A stretch of 64,000 nucleotides of DNA from Enhydrobacter sp. (GTDB lineage: Bacteria; Pseudomonadota; Alphaproteobacteria; Reyranellales; Reyranellaceae). A program made the translations under genes and the position numbers. The notes under the pieces were generated by a model that did not search any database, was not told where the DNA came from, and saw only the letters and a list, made by a program, of their open reading frames with translations. Below are positions 1 to 8,684 of the stretch, one piece after another. The stretch covers positions 1-64,000 of the forward strand of contig JAHCJV010000018.1 of the NCBI GenBank assembly GCA_026126105.1, in the 5' to 3' direction. The stretch's first letter is position 1. Each line of letters starts with the position of its first letter.

Positions 1-70
1 CCCTTCTTCGGCTTGTTCGAGCCCATGAGCGGCTCTGGAGAGCCGCGCTCCCAGCGACGACACACCACCA

Positions 71-817
71 TCAATGCCTCTGGATCTGGCCGATGAAGGC
101 GCGGGTGCGGTCGTGGCTCGGGTCCTCGAAGATCTGCAGCGGCGGTCCCTGCTCGACAATCAGGCCGTCGTCCATGAACACCACGCGGTCGGCGGCGGCG
201 CGCGCGAAGCCCATCTCGTGGCTGACGACGATCATGGTCATGCCGCTCTCGCGCAGGCTGCGCATCACCGCGAGCACCGATCCGACGAGCTCGGGATCGA
301 GCGCCGAGGTCGGTTCGTCGAACAGCATCACGCGCGGCTCGAGCGCGATCGCGCGCGCAATGGCGACGCGCTGCTGCTGGCCGCCGGACAGCTCGGCCGG
401 CCGATGGCCTGCCCGGTCGGCGAGACCGACGCGCTCCAGAGCGGCGCGCCCCAGGGCGTCCGCCTCGGTGCGCGACTTCCCGGCCACCTTGCGCAGCGCC
501 AGCGTGACGTTGCCGAGCGCCGTCATGTGCGGGTAAAGGTTGAAGGACTGGAACACCATGCCGATGCGCTGACGGGCATGATTGATGTCCGTCTTCGGGC
601 TCAGCATGTCGATGCCATCGACCACGATGCTGCCGGCGCTCGGCGCCTCGAGCCGGTTGAGGCAGCGCAGCAGCGTCGACTTGCCCGATCCCGACGGGCC
701 GATCACGAACACCAGCTCGCGCTCGGCGACGTCGAGGTCGACGCCCTTCAGGACGTGAAGGGCGCCGAAATGCTTGTGGATGCCATTGGCCGAGACGATC
801 GGTGACGTCACCCGCAT
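71..817 (-). CDS. Polar amino acid ABC transporter ATP-binding protein
   Basis: This 248-residue ATPase energises uptake of polar amino acids across the inner membrane. Walker [10 protein letters not shown] lies near residues 40-48, the signature LSGGQQQR near 142-149, Walker [14 protein letters not shown] follows, and the switch histidine is in VVSHEMG. Length and motifs fit the GlnQ/HisP family. Its ATG overlaps the last 10 bases of the binding-protein gene upstream, so the two are probably translated together. No permease is seen; it would be expected beyond the left edge of the window. The substrate cannot be read from the sequence. Confidence 0.93.
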   Translation of the reverse strand: MRVTSPIVSANGIHKHFGALHVLKGVDLDVAERELVFVIGPSGSGKSTLLRCLNRLEAPSAGSIVVDGIDMLSPKTDINHARQRIGMVFQSFNLYPHMTALGNVTLALRKVAGKSRTEADALGRAALERVGLADRAGHRPAELSGGQQQRVAIARAIALEPRVMLFDEPTSALDPELVGSVLAVMRSLRESGMTMIVVSHEMGFARAAADRVVFMDDGLIVEQGPPLQIFEDPSHDRTRAFIGQIQRH

Positions 818-1647
818 TTCAGCTCGTGCGGCGTGGGGTCATAGCCCGGCATGCCGGGCACGCCGTAGCCCGGCGTGATCACCACGGAAAGATCGTCCGC
901 CGCCGGCTTCTTGCTGAACCACTTCTCGTAATAGGTGGCGAGCGTGCCGTCCTTCTTCATGCAGTCGAGCGCGTCCTGGAGCTGGTTGCGCAGCTGGACG
1001 TTGTCCTTGCGCACTGGTGCCGCCCAGTGTGCACGCGTCTCGGGGAGTTCGAGGTCGGCCACGAACTGCGGGTTCTTGGAGGCGGTGTAGACGATGACAG
1101 TGTTGCCGCCGAGCGTCGCATAGGCGCGGCCCGAGAGCACGGCCTGCGTCGCATCGGGCTGCGTGTCGTAGGCCTGCACCTCGAACCCGATCTCCTGGCC
1201 CTTCTTCTTGCTCAGCGTCTCGTAGGGCGTGCCCTTGTTGACGGCCACCGCCTTGCCCTTCAGGTCCTCCCAGCTCTTGATCGGTGCGGAGCCCTTCTTG
1301 ATGCCGAACTGGAAGGCGGTCCACAGATAGCCGGAGGTGAACAGCATCTGCTCGGCGCGCTCCTTGGTCACCGTCGTCGGCGCGGCGATGAAGTCGTAGC
1401 GGCCGGACTGCATGCCCGGGATCAGGGTCGAGAAGCTCACCGAATCGATCGTGATATCGCGCTTCATGCGCTTGGCGACCTCGGTGAACACGTCGATCTG
1501 GAAGCCCTGCGTCCCGCCGCCGAGCTTCGGGAAGGCGTGCGGCGCGAAGGTGCCGTCGACGCCGGTCTTGAGCGGCGGGTCGGCCGCCAGCACCGGCGAC
1601 GCGCAGAGCAGAACGGCGGCGGCAAAGGCCGCAAAACCTCGTGTCAT
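808..1647 (-). CDS. Amino acid ABC transporter substrate-binding protein
   Basis: This 279-residue periplasmic receptor belongs to the bacterial extracellular solute-binding family 3. A signal peptide ([21 protein letters not shown]) is followed by a mature protein with the expected two-lobe features: [13 protein letters not shown] near the N-terminus and GTPYETLSK and [20 protein letters not shown] towards the C-terminus. It is the first gene of a pair with the downstream ATPase and should bind an amino acid or a related small acid. Proximity to the hydantoin cluster hints at an amino acid released by, or feeding into, that pathway, but this is inference. Confidence 0.92.
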   Translation of the reverse strand: MTRGFAAFAAAVLLCASPVLAADPPLKTGVDGTFAPHAFPKLGGGTQGFQIDVFTEVAKRMKRDITIDSVSFSTLIPGMQSGRYDFIAAPTTVTKERAEQMLFTSGYLWTAFQFGIKKGSAPIKSWEDLKGKAVAVNKGTPYETLSKKKGQEIGFEVQAYDTQPDATQAVLSGRAYATLGGNTVIVYTASKNPQFVADLELPETRAHWAAPVRKDNVQLRNQLQDALDCMKKDGTLATYYEKWFSKKPAADDLSVVITPGYGVPGMPGYDPTPHELKCG

Positions 1648-1682
1648 CTTGATTGGCTCCCTCTGTGAATCCCCGGCCGCGG

Positions 1683-1711
1683 ACGTTAGATCAGCAGTTG
1701 TTGAATAGCAA
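1683..1711 (-). promoter_or_regulatory. Candidate sigma70 promoter for the amino acid ABC genes
   Basis: On the minus strand TTGCTA (1706-1711) is followed after 17 bases by TAACGT (1683-1688), in the gap between the leftward transporter genes and the rightward racemase. Match to consensus is moderate and nothing else supports it. Confidence 0.35.
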
Positions 1712-1733
1712 TTTAGACGCCATGTTTGCCGCC

Positions 1734-2390
1734 ATGGAACGCATTCTCGTAATCAATCCCAATTCGACCCAGGCCGTGACCGACGGCATCGACCGGGCGA
1801 TGGATCCGCTGCGCATGAGTGGCGGCCCCCAGATCGAATGCGTGACGCTCAAGGAGGGTCCGCCCGGCATCCAGACACAGGCCGACGTCGAGAGCGTCGT
1901 GGCGCCGATCGGCGCGACGGTGAAGAGCCGCGACAACGACTGCTCGGCCTTCGTCATCGCCTGCTACTCCGATCCGGGCCTGCATGCCGCGCGCGAGATC
2001 ACGACCAAGCCGGTGCTCGGCATCGCCGAATGCGGCATCCTGACAGCGATGACGCTGGGCCAGCGCTTCGGCGTGATCTCGATCCTCAGCAAGTCGATCC
2101 CGCGCCACCTGCGCTATGTCGGCCAGATGGGCGTCGCCGACCGCATGGCCGGCGACCGCGCGATCGGTCTAGGCGTCGTCGAGCTTGCCGACGAGACACG
2201 CACTTTCAGCCGCATGGCCGAGGTGGCCGCGGAACTGCGCGACGAGGACGGTGCGGACGTGCTGATCATGGGCTGTGCCGGCATGGCGCGCTATCGTGAT
2301 CGCCTCCAGCGCCACGTCGGCCTGCCGGTGGTCGAACCGTCACAGGCCGCGGTCGCGATGGCGATCGGGCGCAGCCGCCTCCACTGGTAG
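1734..2390 (+). CDS. Asp/Glu/hydantoin racemase family protein
   Basis: This 218-residue protein has the hallmarks of the cofactor-independent two-cysteine racemase family. It starts MERILVINPNST, has a cysteine in CYSDPGL (near residue 80) and a second in MGCAGMA (near 182), the pair expected to act as acid and base. Substrates in the family are hydantoins, aspartate, glutamate and related acids, and maleate isomerases are relatives. The ATG at 1734 is preferred because the family begins with this RILVINPN strand; an earlier in-frame ATG adds an unconserved leader. Lying beside a D-hydantoinase and D-carbamoylase, it probably racemises a 5-substituted hydantoin so that both enantiomers are used. 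Confidence 0.88.
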   Translation: MERILVINPNSTQAVTDGIDRAMDPLRMSGGPQIECVTLKEGPPGIQTQADVESVVAPIGATVKSRDNDCSAFVIACYSDPGLHAAREITTKPVLGIAECGILTAMTLGQRFGVISILSKSIPRHLRYVGQMGVADRMAGDRAIGLGVVELADETRTFSRMAEVAAELRDEDGADVLIMGCAGMARYRDRLQRHVGLPVVEPSQAAVAMAIGRSRLHW

Positions 2391-2396
2391 GGAGCC

Positions 2397-3023
2397 CTAC
2401 TCCGCTGCTTTGGCCGTGACGACCGGCGCTGCAGGGAATTCCATGCGGTCGTCGGTGCGGCAGTAGCGGTCGGCGAACATGCGGCCAACGGGGTGATAGC
2501 GCTCCATGTGGACGCGCATCGCCTTGGGGTCCCACAGCTCGTCGCGGATGTGGAAGCGCACGCCCTCCCCGATCACCAGCTGGCGATCGTCCTTCACGTT
2601 GATGATCTGCCAGGTCTTGCATTCCATCGACCACGGCGCATCGGCGAGGCGCGGCGGCTCGATGTCGACCGACGGCGCGAGCTTCAGGCCGAGATAGTCC
2701 GGCTCGCCGACGTTCGGCGGAAAGTCGCCGCTGGAATCGTGCATCGCGCGCGCCAGCGGCTCGTCGGTAAGGTTGACCACGAACTCGCCGCTGCGCTGGA
2801 TGTTGAGCCAGGTGTCCTTGAGCCGCCCGTCCGGCCGCTTGTTGAGCGCGAACATGATCAGCGGCGGGTCCTCGGCGAAGACGTTGAAGAAGCTGAACGG
2901 CGCGGCATTGACCACACCGGTAGGCCCGAGCGTCGTCACCCAGGCGATCGGCCGCGGCAGCACGAAGGCGGCGAGAATCTTGTAGCGCTCGTGCGGCGCG
3001 ACGTCGGAAGCGGCGTATTGCAT
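2397..3023 (-). CDS. Flavin reductase-like domain protein (DIM6/NTAB family)
   Basis: This 208-residue protein matches the FMN-binding split-barrel flavin reductase family: LPRPIAWVTTLGPTGVVNAAPFS at residues 22-44 and the ERSGEFVVNL-like strand RSGEFVVNLTDEP near 87. Such proteins reduce flavin with NAD(P)H for a partner monooxygenase or bind flavin for their own chemistry. It is the last gene of the leftward hydantoin operon, 9 bases after the carbamoylase. No partner monooxygenase is present nearby, which leaves its role open. The family call is sound; the reaction is not. Confidence 0.88.
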   Translation of the reverse strand: MQYAASDVAPHERYKILAAFVLPRPIAWVTTLGPTGVVNAAPFSFFNVFAEDPPLIMFALNKRPDGRLKDTWLNIQRSGEFVVNLTDEPLARAMHDSSGDFPPNVGEPDYLGLKLAPSVDIEPPRLADAPWSMECKTWQIINVKDDRQLVIGEGVRFHIRDELWDPKAMRVHMERYHPVGRMFADRYCRTDDRMEFPAAPVVTAKAAE

Positions 3024-3032
3024 GTGATTTCC

Positions 3033-3983
3033 CTAGTTGGACGGCTCGAGCTTAACGCCCGCCCGTTCGCTGATCAGCTTGTAGTGCTCCGGGCGCCGGT
3101 GCTTGGCGAAATTGAAGGTGGTGTTGCGGATGTATTCGCCGAGCGCCAGGTCGCAGTCGTAGGAGATGACCTCGTCCTCCTCGGTCGTGCCCTTGGCCAC
3201 GACCTCGCCGGTCGGCGCCACGATTACCGAACCGCCATGCAGCCAGAAGCCGTCTTCCTTGCCGGCCTTGGCGGTGGCGACGACCCAGATGCCGTTCTGG
3301 TAGGCCGCCGCCTGCAGCGACAGCATGTGATGGAACACGCGCAGGTACGGCGGCTCGTGCGGGGCGTAGACGTTGTCGCTCGGCGTGTTGTAGCCCAGCA
3401 CGACCATCTCGGCGCCCTTCAGCCCCATAACGCGGAAGGTCTCGGGCCAGCGCCGGTCGTTGCAGATGCACTGGCCGACGATCACCTCCTCCTTGAACAT
3501 CTTCCAGACGTTGAAGCCGAGATCGCCGACCTCGAAATATTTCTTCTCGAGATGCTGGTACGGAACGTTCGGCCGGTGGTCGTCATGACCCGGCAGATGG
3601 ACCTTGCGATACTTGCCGATCAGCCTGCCGTCGGGTCCGACCAGGATCGAGGTGTTGAAATGATGCGGCGCGCCGCCCTCTTCCGTGCGCTCGGCATAGC
3701 CCAGGTAGAAACCGATCCCCTTGGAGCGCGCCAGCTCGAACAGCGGCGCCGTCTCCGGGCTCGGCATCTGGTTCTCGAAATACTTCTCGACCTCGTTCGG
3801 ATCGTCCATCCAGTAGCGCGGGAAGAACGTCGTGAGCGCGAGCTCCGGGAAGACCACGAACCTCGAGCCGCGCGAGTCGGCCTCCTTCAGCATCTCGATC
3901 ATGCGCTTCACGACACTCGCGCGGCTGTCGGCACGGTGAATGGGGCCCAGCTGGGCCGATGAGACTTTTAGACGACGCGACAT
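3033..3983 (-). CDS. N-carbamoyl-D-amino acid hydrolase (nitrilase superfamily)
   Basis: This 316-residue cytosolic enzyme is expected to hydrolyse N-carbamoyl-D-amino acids to the D-amino acid, CO2 and ammonia, the step after D-hydantoinase. The nitrilase triad is visible: Glu47 in FPELALTTFFP, Lys127 in GKYRKVHLPGHDDHRP and Cys174 in ICNDRRWPE. The stretch from that cysteine (ICNDRRWPETFRVMGLKGAE) and the following GYNTP closely resemble characterised D-carbamoylases. The ATG at 3983 has GAGGA eight bases upstream and shares one base with the stop of the preceding ORF (TGATG), so it is chosen over a TTG two codons earlier. Beta-ureidopropionase is a less likely alternative. Confidence 0.93.
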   Translation of the reverse strand: MSRRLKVSSAQLGPIHRADSRASVVKRMIEMLKEADSRGSRFVVFPELALTTFFPRYWMDDPNEVEKYFENQMPSPETAPLFELARSKGIGFYLGYAERTEEGGAPHHFNTSILVGPDGRLIGKYRKVHLPGHDDHRPNVPYQHLEKKYFEVGDLGFNVWKMFKEEVIVGQCICNDRRWPETFRVMGLKGAEMVVLGYNTPSDNVYAPHEPPYLRVFHHMLSLQAAAYQNGIWVVATAKAGKEDGFWLHGGSVIVAPTGEVVAKGTTEEDEVISYDCDLALGEYIRNTTFNFAKHRRPEHYKLISERAGVKLEPSN

Positions 3984-4309
3984 CACCAATTCCTCATTCC
4001 GTAAGGCTTGTCTGCAAATCGGTCCACGAGACCAGTTTGCCTGAGATGAGTTGGCCGGGTTCCTACCGTCCGATTGCGAGTCAGCCAGACCGTCATCGCC
4101 CCAATCCGGGGACGGATGCGTCCACGCTTGTCACGCAGGGCTTCGCGAACAGCGGACGCCTCATAAGCCTCGACGACTTGCTCCGGCAAGTATCTCAGCC
4201 TGACGTTTGGCAACGGCCCGACCGGATTGTTGACTAGGACCGTCGATCGCGAACGCACCAACTCGGTAACGTCCTCGTCTTCCCACTCATCGCTTTGCAC
4301 TTGCGCCAT
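3983..4309 (-). CDS. Hypothetical protein within the hydantoin operon
   Basis: This 108-residue ORF sits exactly between the hydantoinase (10-base gap) and the carbamoylase (stop and start share one base, TGATG). I do not recognise the family. The N-terminus is acidic (QSDEWEDEDVTEL) and the C-terminal half is basic (RDKRGRIRPRIG, WLTRNRTVGTRP). No signal peptide, membrane segment or cysteine is present. Third-position GC is clearly lower than in its neighbours, and the ATG lacks a convincing ribosome binding site. It may be a small recently acquired gene, a degraded relic, or a non-coding spacer with a chance ORF; the exact operonic fit is the argument for coding. Confidence 0.45.
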   Translation of the reverse strand: MAQVQSDEWEDEDVTELVRSRSTVLVNNPVGPLPNVRLRYLPEQVVEAYEASAVREALRDKRGRIRPRIGAMTVWLTRNRTVGTRPTHLRQTGLVDRFADKPYGMRNW

Positions 4310-4319
4310 TCGGAGCGAC

Positions 4320-5789
4320 TCAAAACAATGGCTTCAGGCCGAACCGGCTCATCGCCTGCAACTCGGGCGCGGCCATGCCTTTGGGCTTGGAAGAGTCGGG
4401 CGACTCGCAGGGCAGGAACTGGCCGGAGCCGCGTTCGGCGTTGAGCTTGCCGTCCTCCACCACCACACGGCCGCGGCTGATCACCGTGGTCGGCCAGCCT
4501 TTGATCTCCCGGCCCTCGTACGGTGTGTAACCGACATTATCGTGCAGGTCCTTCCAGCGGATCGTCACGTCCTTGTCGGCGTCCCAGATCGCAAGGTCGG
4601 CATCGGAGCCGACGGCGATCGTGCCCTTGCGCGGATAGAGGCCGTAGAGCCGGGCGTGATTGGTCGAGGAGAGCGCCACGAACTGCTGCAGGCTGATGCG
4701 GCCCTTCTGCACGCCCTCGCTGAACAGCAGCGGCAGGCGGATCTCGAGGCCGGGCACGCCGTTGGCCATCTCCTTGAAGGTCGTCTTGTCGCCCTTCGGG
4801 ATCTTGCCGCCCTCGTTGAACTGGTAGGGCGCGTGATCGGACGAGAAGGTCTGGAACGTGCCGTCTTTCAGCGCCGCCCACACCGCCTCCTGCGCGGCGC
4901 TGTCGCGCGGCGGCGGGCTGCAGCACCACATCGCGCCCTCGACGCCCGGTTTGTCCATGTCGTCGGCGGTCAGGCCGATATATTGCGGGCAGGTCTCGCC
5001 GAAGATCTTGAGGCCCTTCTTCTGCGCCTGGCGCAGCGTATCGATCGCCTCGATCTCCGACATGTGCACGATCAGCATCGGTGCATCGACCAGCCGCGCC
5101 AAGGAAATCGCGCGGTTGGTCGCCTCGGCTTCGGCCACCCGCGCATGGGCGATCGCATGGAACTTCGGCGCGCCATGGCCCTGCTCGACCAGGTGATGCG
5201 CCAGCCACTGGATCATGTCGTGGTTCTCGGCATGCACCATGACCAGCGCGCCCTCGCGCCGCGCCAGCGCCAGGATGTCGAGCATCTGGTAGTCGCTGAC
5301 CTTCATGGCGTCGTAGGTCATGTAGATCTTGAACGAGGTGTAGCCATCCTTGATCAGCGCCGGCAGGTCCTGGCCGAGTGCCTGAGGCGTGGGATCGGTG
5401 ATGATCAGGTGGAAGGCGTAGTCGATGACGGCCTTGGGCGTCGCCGCCTCGTGATAGTCGTTGACCACCTGGCGCAGCGACATGCCGCGATGCTGGGCAG
5501 CGAACGGAATGATGGTCGTGGTCCCGCCGAACGCGGCCGAAACCGTGCCGGTATAGAAATCGTCGGCGCACATCACGCCCATGCCGGATTTCTGCTCGAC
5601 GTGTACATGGCTGTCGATGCCGCCGGGCAGGACGAACTTGTGCCCGGCATCGATCTCGCGCGTCGCGCGGCCCTTCAAGCCGGGCTCGATCGCCGCGATG
5701 CGCTCGTCCTTGATCCCGATGTCCCCTTCGGCCTGGCGATCCTCGGTGACGATTTTTGCGTTTCGAACGATCAGATCATAGTCAGACAT
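4320..5789 (-). CDS. hydA: D-hydantoinase / dihydropyrimidinase
   Basis: This 489-residue amidohydrolase opens the ring of 5-substituted hydantoins or dihydropyrimidines to N-carbamoyl amino acids. The binuclear zinc site is recognisable: HVH just after GGIDS (near residue 62), the lysine to be carboxylated in SFKIYMTYD (near 154), the HAEN histidine, the HMSE histidine and the catalytic aspartate in FSSDHAP. Length and motifs are standard for the family. ATG at 5789 is chosen because GAGAGG lies six bases upstream; a GTG four codons earlier is also in frame. It follows the DapA-like gene by 8 bases and precedes the unknown ORF and the carbamoylase, forming the core of the hydantoin pathway. 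Confidence 0.94.
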   Translation of the reverse strand: MSDYDLIVRNAKIVTEDRQAEGDIGIKDERIAAIEPGLKGRATREIDAGHKFVLPGGIDSHVHVEQKSGMGVMCADDFYTGTVSAAFGGTTTIIPFAAQHRGMSLRQVVNDYHEAATPKAVIDYAFHLIITDPTPQALGQDLPALIKDGYTSFKIYMTYDAMKVSDYQMLDILALARREGALVMVHAENHDMIQWLAHHLVEQGHGAPKFHAIAHARVAEAEATNRAISLARLVDAPMLIVHMSEIEAIDTLRQAQKKGLKIFGETCPQYIGLTADDMDKPGVEGAMWCCSPPPRDSAAQEAVWAALKDGTFQTFSSDHAPYQFNEGGKIPKGDKTTFKEMANGVPGLEIRLPLLFSEGVQKGRISLQQFVALSSTNHARLYGLYPRKGTIAVGSDADLAIWDADKDVTIRWKDLHDNVGYTPYEGREIKGWPTTVISRGRVVVEDGKLNAERGSGQFLPCESPDSSKPKGMAAPELQAMSRFGLKPLF

Positions 5790-5797
5790 AAGCCCTC

Positions 5798-6757
5798 TCA
5801 CTCCGCCGCCAGCTTTTGCGACCGTCCCGATGCCGCCAATCGGCGCTCCAGCCGTGCCATCATCGCTTCCAGCTCCGCGCGATCGGTCGCGGTCAGCGAC
5901 GAGCCCGGCGCGCGCTGCTTCGGACTCTTGATCGCGCCGCGCTTGAACAGCACTTCCTTGCGCAATGCGAGCCCGATCCCCGGCTGCACCTCGTGCCGCA
6001 CCAGCGGCAGGTAGAGGTCGAACAGATCCTCCGCCTCCTCCGCCTTGCCTGATGCGAACAGCTCATAGACCTGCACCAGCATCTCGGGCCAGGCGAAGCC
6101 GGTCATCGCGCCATCGGCACCGCGCCGCATCTCCTGCGGCAGGTAGAGACCGCCATTGCCGACCAGGATCGAGACACGGCGGCGGCCGGGCTTCTTCTCG
6201 CCTTCGCGCACGCGCGTGAGCTTGGCGAGGCCGGGCGCATCCTCGTGCTTCAGCATGACGAGCTGCTTGAAGTCGTCGACCAGCCGCTCGAACACGGTCG
6301 GCGCCAGGTAGACTCCCGTCGCCTGCGGATAATCCTGATAGACGACCGGAATGTCCGGTCCGACTGCCTGGAAGACCTGCGCATAGTAGTTATAGACGCC
6401 GTCGTCACCCCTAAGCCCGGCCGGCGGCGCGACCATGACACCGGACGCGCCCGCGACCATGACCTCGTGCGACAGACGCCGCACGTTCTCCAGCCCGGCA
6501 TGGCTCACGCCGACGATAACCTGTCGATTGCCGGCACGGCCGATCACGCGCTTGACCACCTCGATCGACTCGTCGGCCGTGAGTTTGTGCGCCTCGCCCA
6601 TCATGCCGAGCAGCGTGAATCCGTGGACGCCGCATCGCAGGTAGAAATCCGTCAACGTATCGACACTCTGCAGATCAAGCGCGCCGTCGTCGGTGAACGG
6701 CGTGGCGGCGATGATATAGACACCCTTCGCGGTCTCGTTCAGTTTTGCGGCTGACAT
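5798..6757 (-). CDS. Dihydrodipicolinate synthase family aldolase, not a true DapA
   Basis: This 319-residue TIM-barrel lyase/hydratase has the Schiff-base lysine at 170 (MLKHED) and a tyrosine at 140 (VVYQDYP). Two DapA features are missing: the GTTGE loop is GMMGE (51-55), and the arginine that binds the aspartate-semialdehyde carboxylate is absent, the segment reading YPQATG. The reaction is therefore more likely a pyruvate- or other keto-acid-dependent aldolase, dehydratase or deaminase. It is the first gene of the leftward hydantoin operon, so it probably acts on the carbon skeleton of the pathway substrate or product. The C-terminal extension of about 25 residues is basic and unremarkable. 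Confidence 0.87.
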   Translation of the reverse strand: MSAAKLNETAKGVYIIAATPFTDDGALDLQSVDTLTDFYLRCGVHGFTLLGMMGEAHKLTADESIEVVKRVIGRAGNRQVIVGVSHAGLENVRRLSHEVMVAGASGVMVAPPAGLRGDDGVYNYYAQVFQAVGPDIPVVYQDYPQATGVYLAPTVFERLVDDFKQLVMLKHEDAPGLAKLTRVREGEKKPGRRRVSILVGNGGLYLPQEMRRGADGAMTGFAWPEMLVQVYELFASGKAEEAEDLFDLYLPLVRHEVQPGIGLALRKEVLFKRGAIKSPKQRAPGSSLTATDRAELEAMMARLERRLAASGRSQKLAAE

Positions 6758-6778
6758 GATTTACTCCCGGCGCGCTTC

Positions 6779-6806
6779 TTGCAGCACTTGTGCCATGCAC
6801 TATACG
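6779..6806 (+). promoter_or_regulatory. Candidate promoter for the dipeptide-type ABC operon
   Basis: TTGCAG (6779-6784) and TATACG (6801-6806) are separated by 16 bases in the 78-base gap between the divergent hydantoin and ABC operons. It is placed about 30 bases before the first permease ATG. No clear operator for a regulator was seen, and no regulator gene lies in the island. Confidence 0.45.
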
Positions 6807-6835
6807 ATTCTGCAGGGCAGCTGGTCCTGAAATAA

Positions 6836-7774
6836 ATGGCGCGCCATATCGCCCACCGATTGATGATTTCCATGCCCGTTCTGCTGGGCGTGTTGCTGAT
6901 CGGATTTCTGCTGCTTCAGGTCGTGCCCACGGATCCGGCAACCGTCTCTGCCGGGCCGAGCGCGACCAAGGCCGACATCGAGGCGATCCGCCAGCAGATG
7001 GGGCTCGACAAGCCGGTGTGGCTGCAGTTCGTGCTCTATCTCGGGCGCGTGCTGCAGCTCGATCTCGGGCGCTCGATGATCTCGAATCGTGCCGTCTCCG
7101 AGGAGATCGGCCTTACGCTGTGGCCGACCGTCGAGCTGATGCTCGCCTGCCTGATCTGGGCAGTGCCGCTCGGCATCTTGCTCGGAACATTGGCAGCGCG
7201 CCGGCGCGGCACTTTGATCGATCGCTTCATCATGGGGCTTTCCGTGATGGGTGTCTCCGTGCCGGTGTTCTGGGTCGGGCTGCTGCTGATCCAGTATGTC
7301 GGCGGCGCGGGCCTGCTGCCGTTCCAGGGCCGCGATGGCCCGATCTGGACCCCCTCGGGACTGCACAGCATCATCCTGCCCGCGATCACGCTCGGTGCGG
7401 TATTCGTCGGACCGGTCGCCCGCATGACGCGGACCTCGCTGCTCGAGACGTTGAGCGCCGACTATGTGCGCACGGCACGCGCCAAGGGCGCATCCGACTG
7501 GCGGGTGACCATCCACCACGCGTTGCGCAACGCGCTGATCCCGGTCGTCACGCTGGTCGGTCTGCAGATCGGCTTCCTGCTCGGGGGCTCGATCGTCACC
7601 GAGACCATGTTCGCCTGGCCTGGCGTCGGGCGCATGGCGGTGGGCGCCATCACTTCGAGCGACTTCCCTTTGGCGCAAGGCGCGATCCTCATCCTGGCCG
7701 TCGGCTTCATGACCGTGAACCTGATCGTCGACGTGCTCTACGCCTATCTCGATCCGCGAATCGCGCGCCGATGA
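6836..7774 (+). CDS. Dipeptide/oligopeptide-type ABC transporter permease (DppB-like)
   Basis: This 312-residue inner-membrane protein is the first permease of a peptide/nickel-type importer. It begins with a TM segment (MISMPVLLGVLLIGFLLLQ), carries the DppB-typical VPTDPA loop and about six TM segments, and has the EAA loop TARAKGASDWRVTIHHALRN near residues 213-232, where it contacts the ATPase. Start ATG follows the candidate promoter region. Its stop overlaps the next permease by ATGA. The operon order permease, permease, receptor, amidohydrolase, two ATPases encodes a complete importer that likely feeds the divergent hydantoin genes. Confidence 0.93.
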   Translation: MARHIAHRLMISMPVLLGVLLIGFLLLQVVPTDPATVSAGPSATKADIEAIRQQMGLDKPVWLQFVLYLGRVLQLDLGRSMISNRAVSEEIGLTLWPTVELMLACLIWAVPLGILLGTLAARRRGTLIDRFIMGLSVMGVSVPVFWVGLLLIQYVGGAGLLPFQGRDGPIWTPSGLHSIILPAITLGAVFVGPVARMTRTSLLETLSADYVRTARAKGASDWRVTIHHALRNALIPVVTLVGLQIGFLLGGSIVTETMFAWPGVGRMAVGAITSSDFPLAQGAILILAVGFMTVNLIVDVLYAYLDPRIARR

Positions 7775-8676
7775 CCGACGACGCGATTCCGCTGCAAAGC
7801 GACGCCGACCAGCGCGCCATCGCCGCGCTGCGGCGCAAGAACGCGGTGTGGCGGCGAATCCTCAAGGACCCGCCGGCCGCGCTCGCGGCACTGTTCCTGT
7901 TGCTCGTCGTCGCCGCGGCGATCCTGGCGCCCTGGATCGCGCCGTTCGATCCCTACTCCAACAACATGCGCCTGCGGCTGTGCCCGATCGGCGGCGCCCG
8001 CTGTCCGGATTTCCTGTTGGGTGCCGACCAGCAAGGCCGCGACATGGTCTCCCGCATGCTGTTCGGGCTGCGCTCGACCCTCGGCATCGGCGTCATCGCC
8101 GTGCTGATCGGTGGCAGCATCGGCGCGGGGATCGGCCTGATGGCGGCCTTCTACAGGCGCCTCGATACGCCGCTGATGCGGCTGGTCGACGTGCTGCTCT
8201 CCTTCCCCGCCATCCTGTTCGGCCTCGCCATCGCCGCCGTCGTCGGCACGGGCCTGTTCGGCCTGATCCTCGCTTTGTGCGTCACTTCGGTGCCGTCGAT
8301 CGCCCGTATCGCACGCGGTGCGGCGCAATCGGTCATGCAGCAGGAATACATGGAGGCGGGCCGGGCGGTCGGCCTGGGCGACGGCGCGCTGATCTGGCGC
8401 TACCTCGCGATCAACTGCTGGCCGACCATCCTGATCTACATGACCCTGCAGCTCGGCCAGGCGATCCTGCTCGGCGCCGCCCTCTCCTTCCTCGGGCTCG
8501 GCGCACAGGCGCCGACGGCGGAGCTCGGCAGCATGGCCGCCGACGGCCGCAAGTTCCTGTCGATCGCACCGCACGTCTCGACCCTGCCGTGCGCGGCAAT
8601 CTTCCTCGTGGTTCTCGCTTTCAACGTCCTGGGTGACGCCCTGCGCGACGCCCTCGACCCCAAGCTCAGGCAATAG
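7771..8676 (+). CDS. Dipeptide/oligopeptide-type ABC transporter permease (DppC-like)
   Basis: This 301-residue permease pairs with the preceding DppB-like gene. After a cytoplasmic leader and RRILKDPPAA comes the first TM (ALAALFLLLVVAAAILAPWIA), then the LGADQQGRDMVSR segment typical of DppC and the EAA loop EAGRAVGLGDGALIWRYLAINC near residues 195-216. The start is set at ATG 7771 because it overlaps the upstream stop (ATGA) and gives the normal family length; the reading frame stays open far upstream but that part is out-of-frame sequence of the first permease. Confidence 0.93.
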   Translation: MTDDAIPLQSDADQRAIAALRRKNAVWRRILKDPPAALAALFLLLVVAAAILAPWIAPFDPYSNNMRLRLCPIGGARCPDFLLGADQQGRDMVSRMLFGLRSTLGIGVIAVLIGGSIGAGIGLMAAFYRRLDTPLMRLVDVLLSFPAILFGLAIAAVVGTGLFGLILALCVTSVPSIARIARGAAQSVMQQEYMEAGRAVGLGDGALIWRYLAINCWPTILIYMTLQLGQAILLGAALSFLGLGAQAPTAELGSMAADGRKFLSIAPHVSTLPCAAIFLVVLAFNVLGDALRDALDPKLRQ

Positions 8677-8684
8677 GAGGCAGT

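Noticed and set aside
5798-6757. Annotation as 4-hydroxy-tetrahydrodipicolinate synthase (dapA)
   Set aside because: The GTTGE threonines and the substrate carboxylate arginine are missing, and the operon is catabolic.
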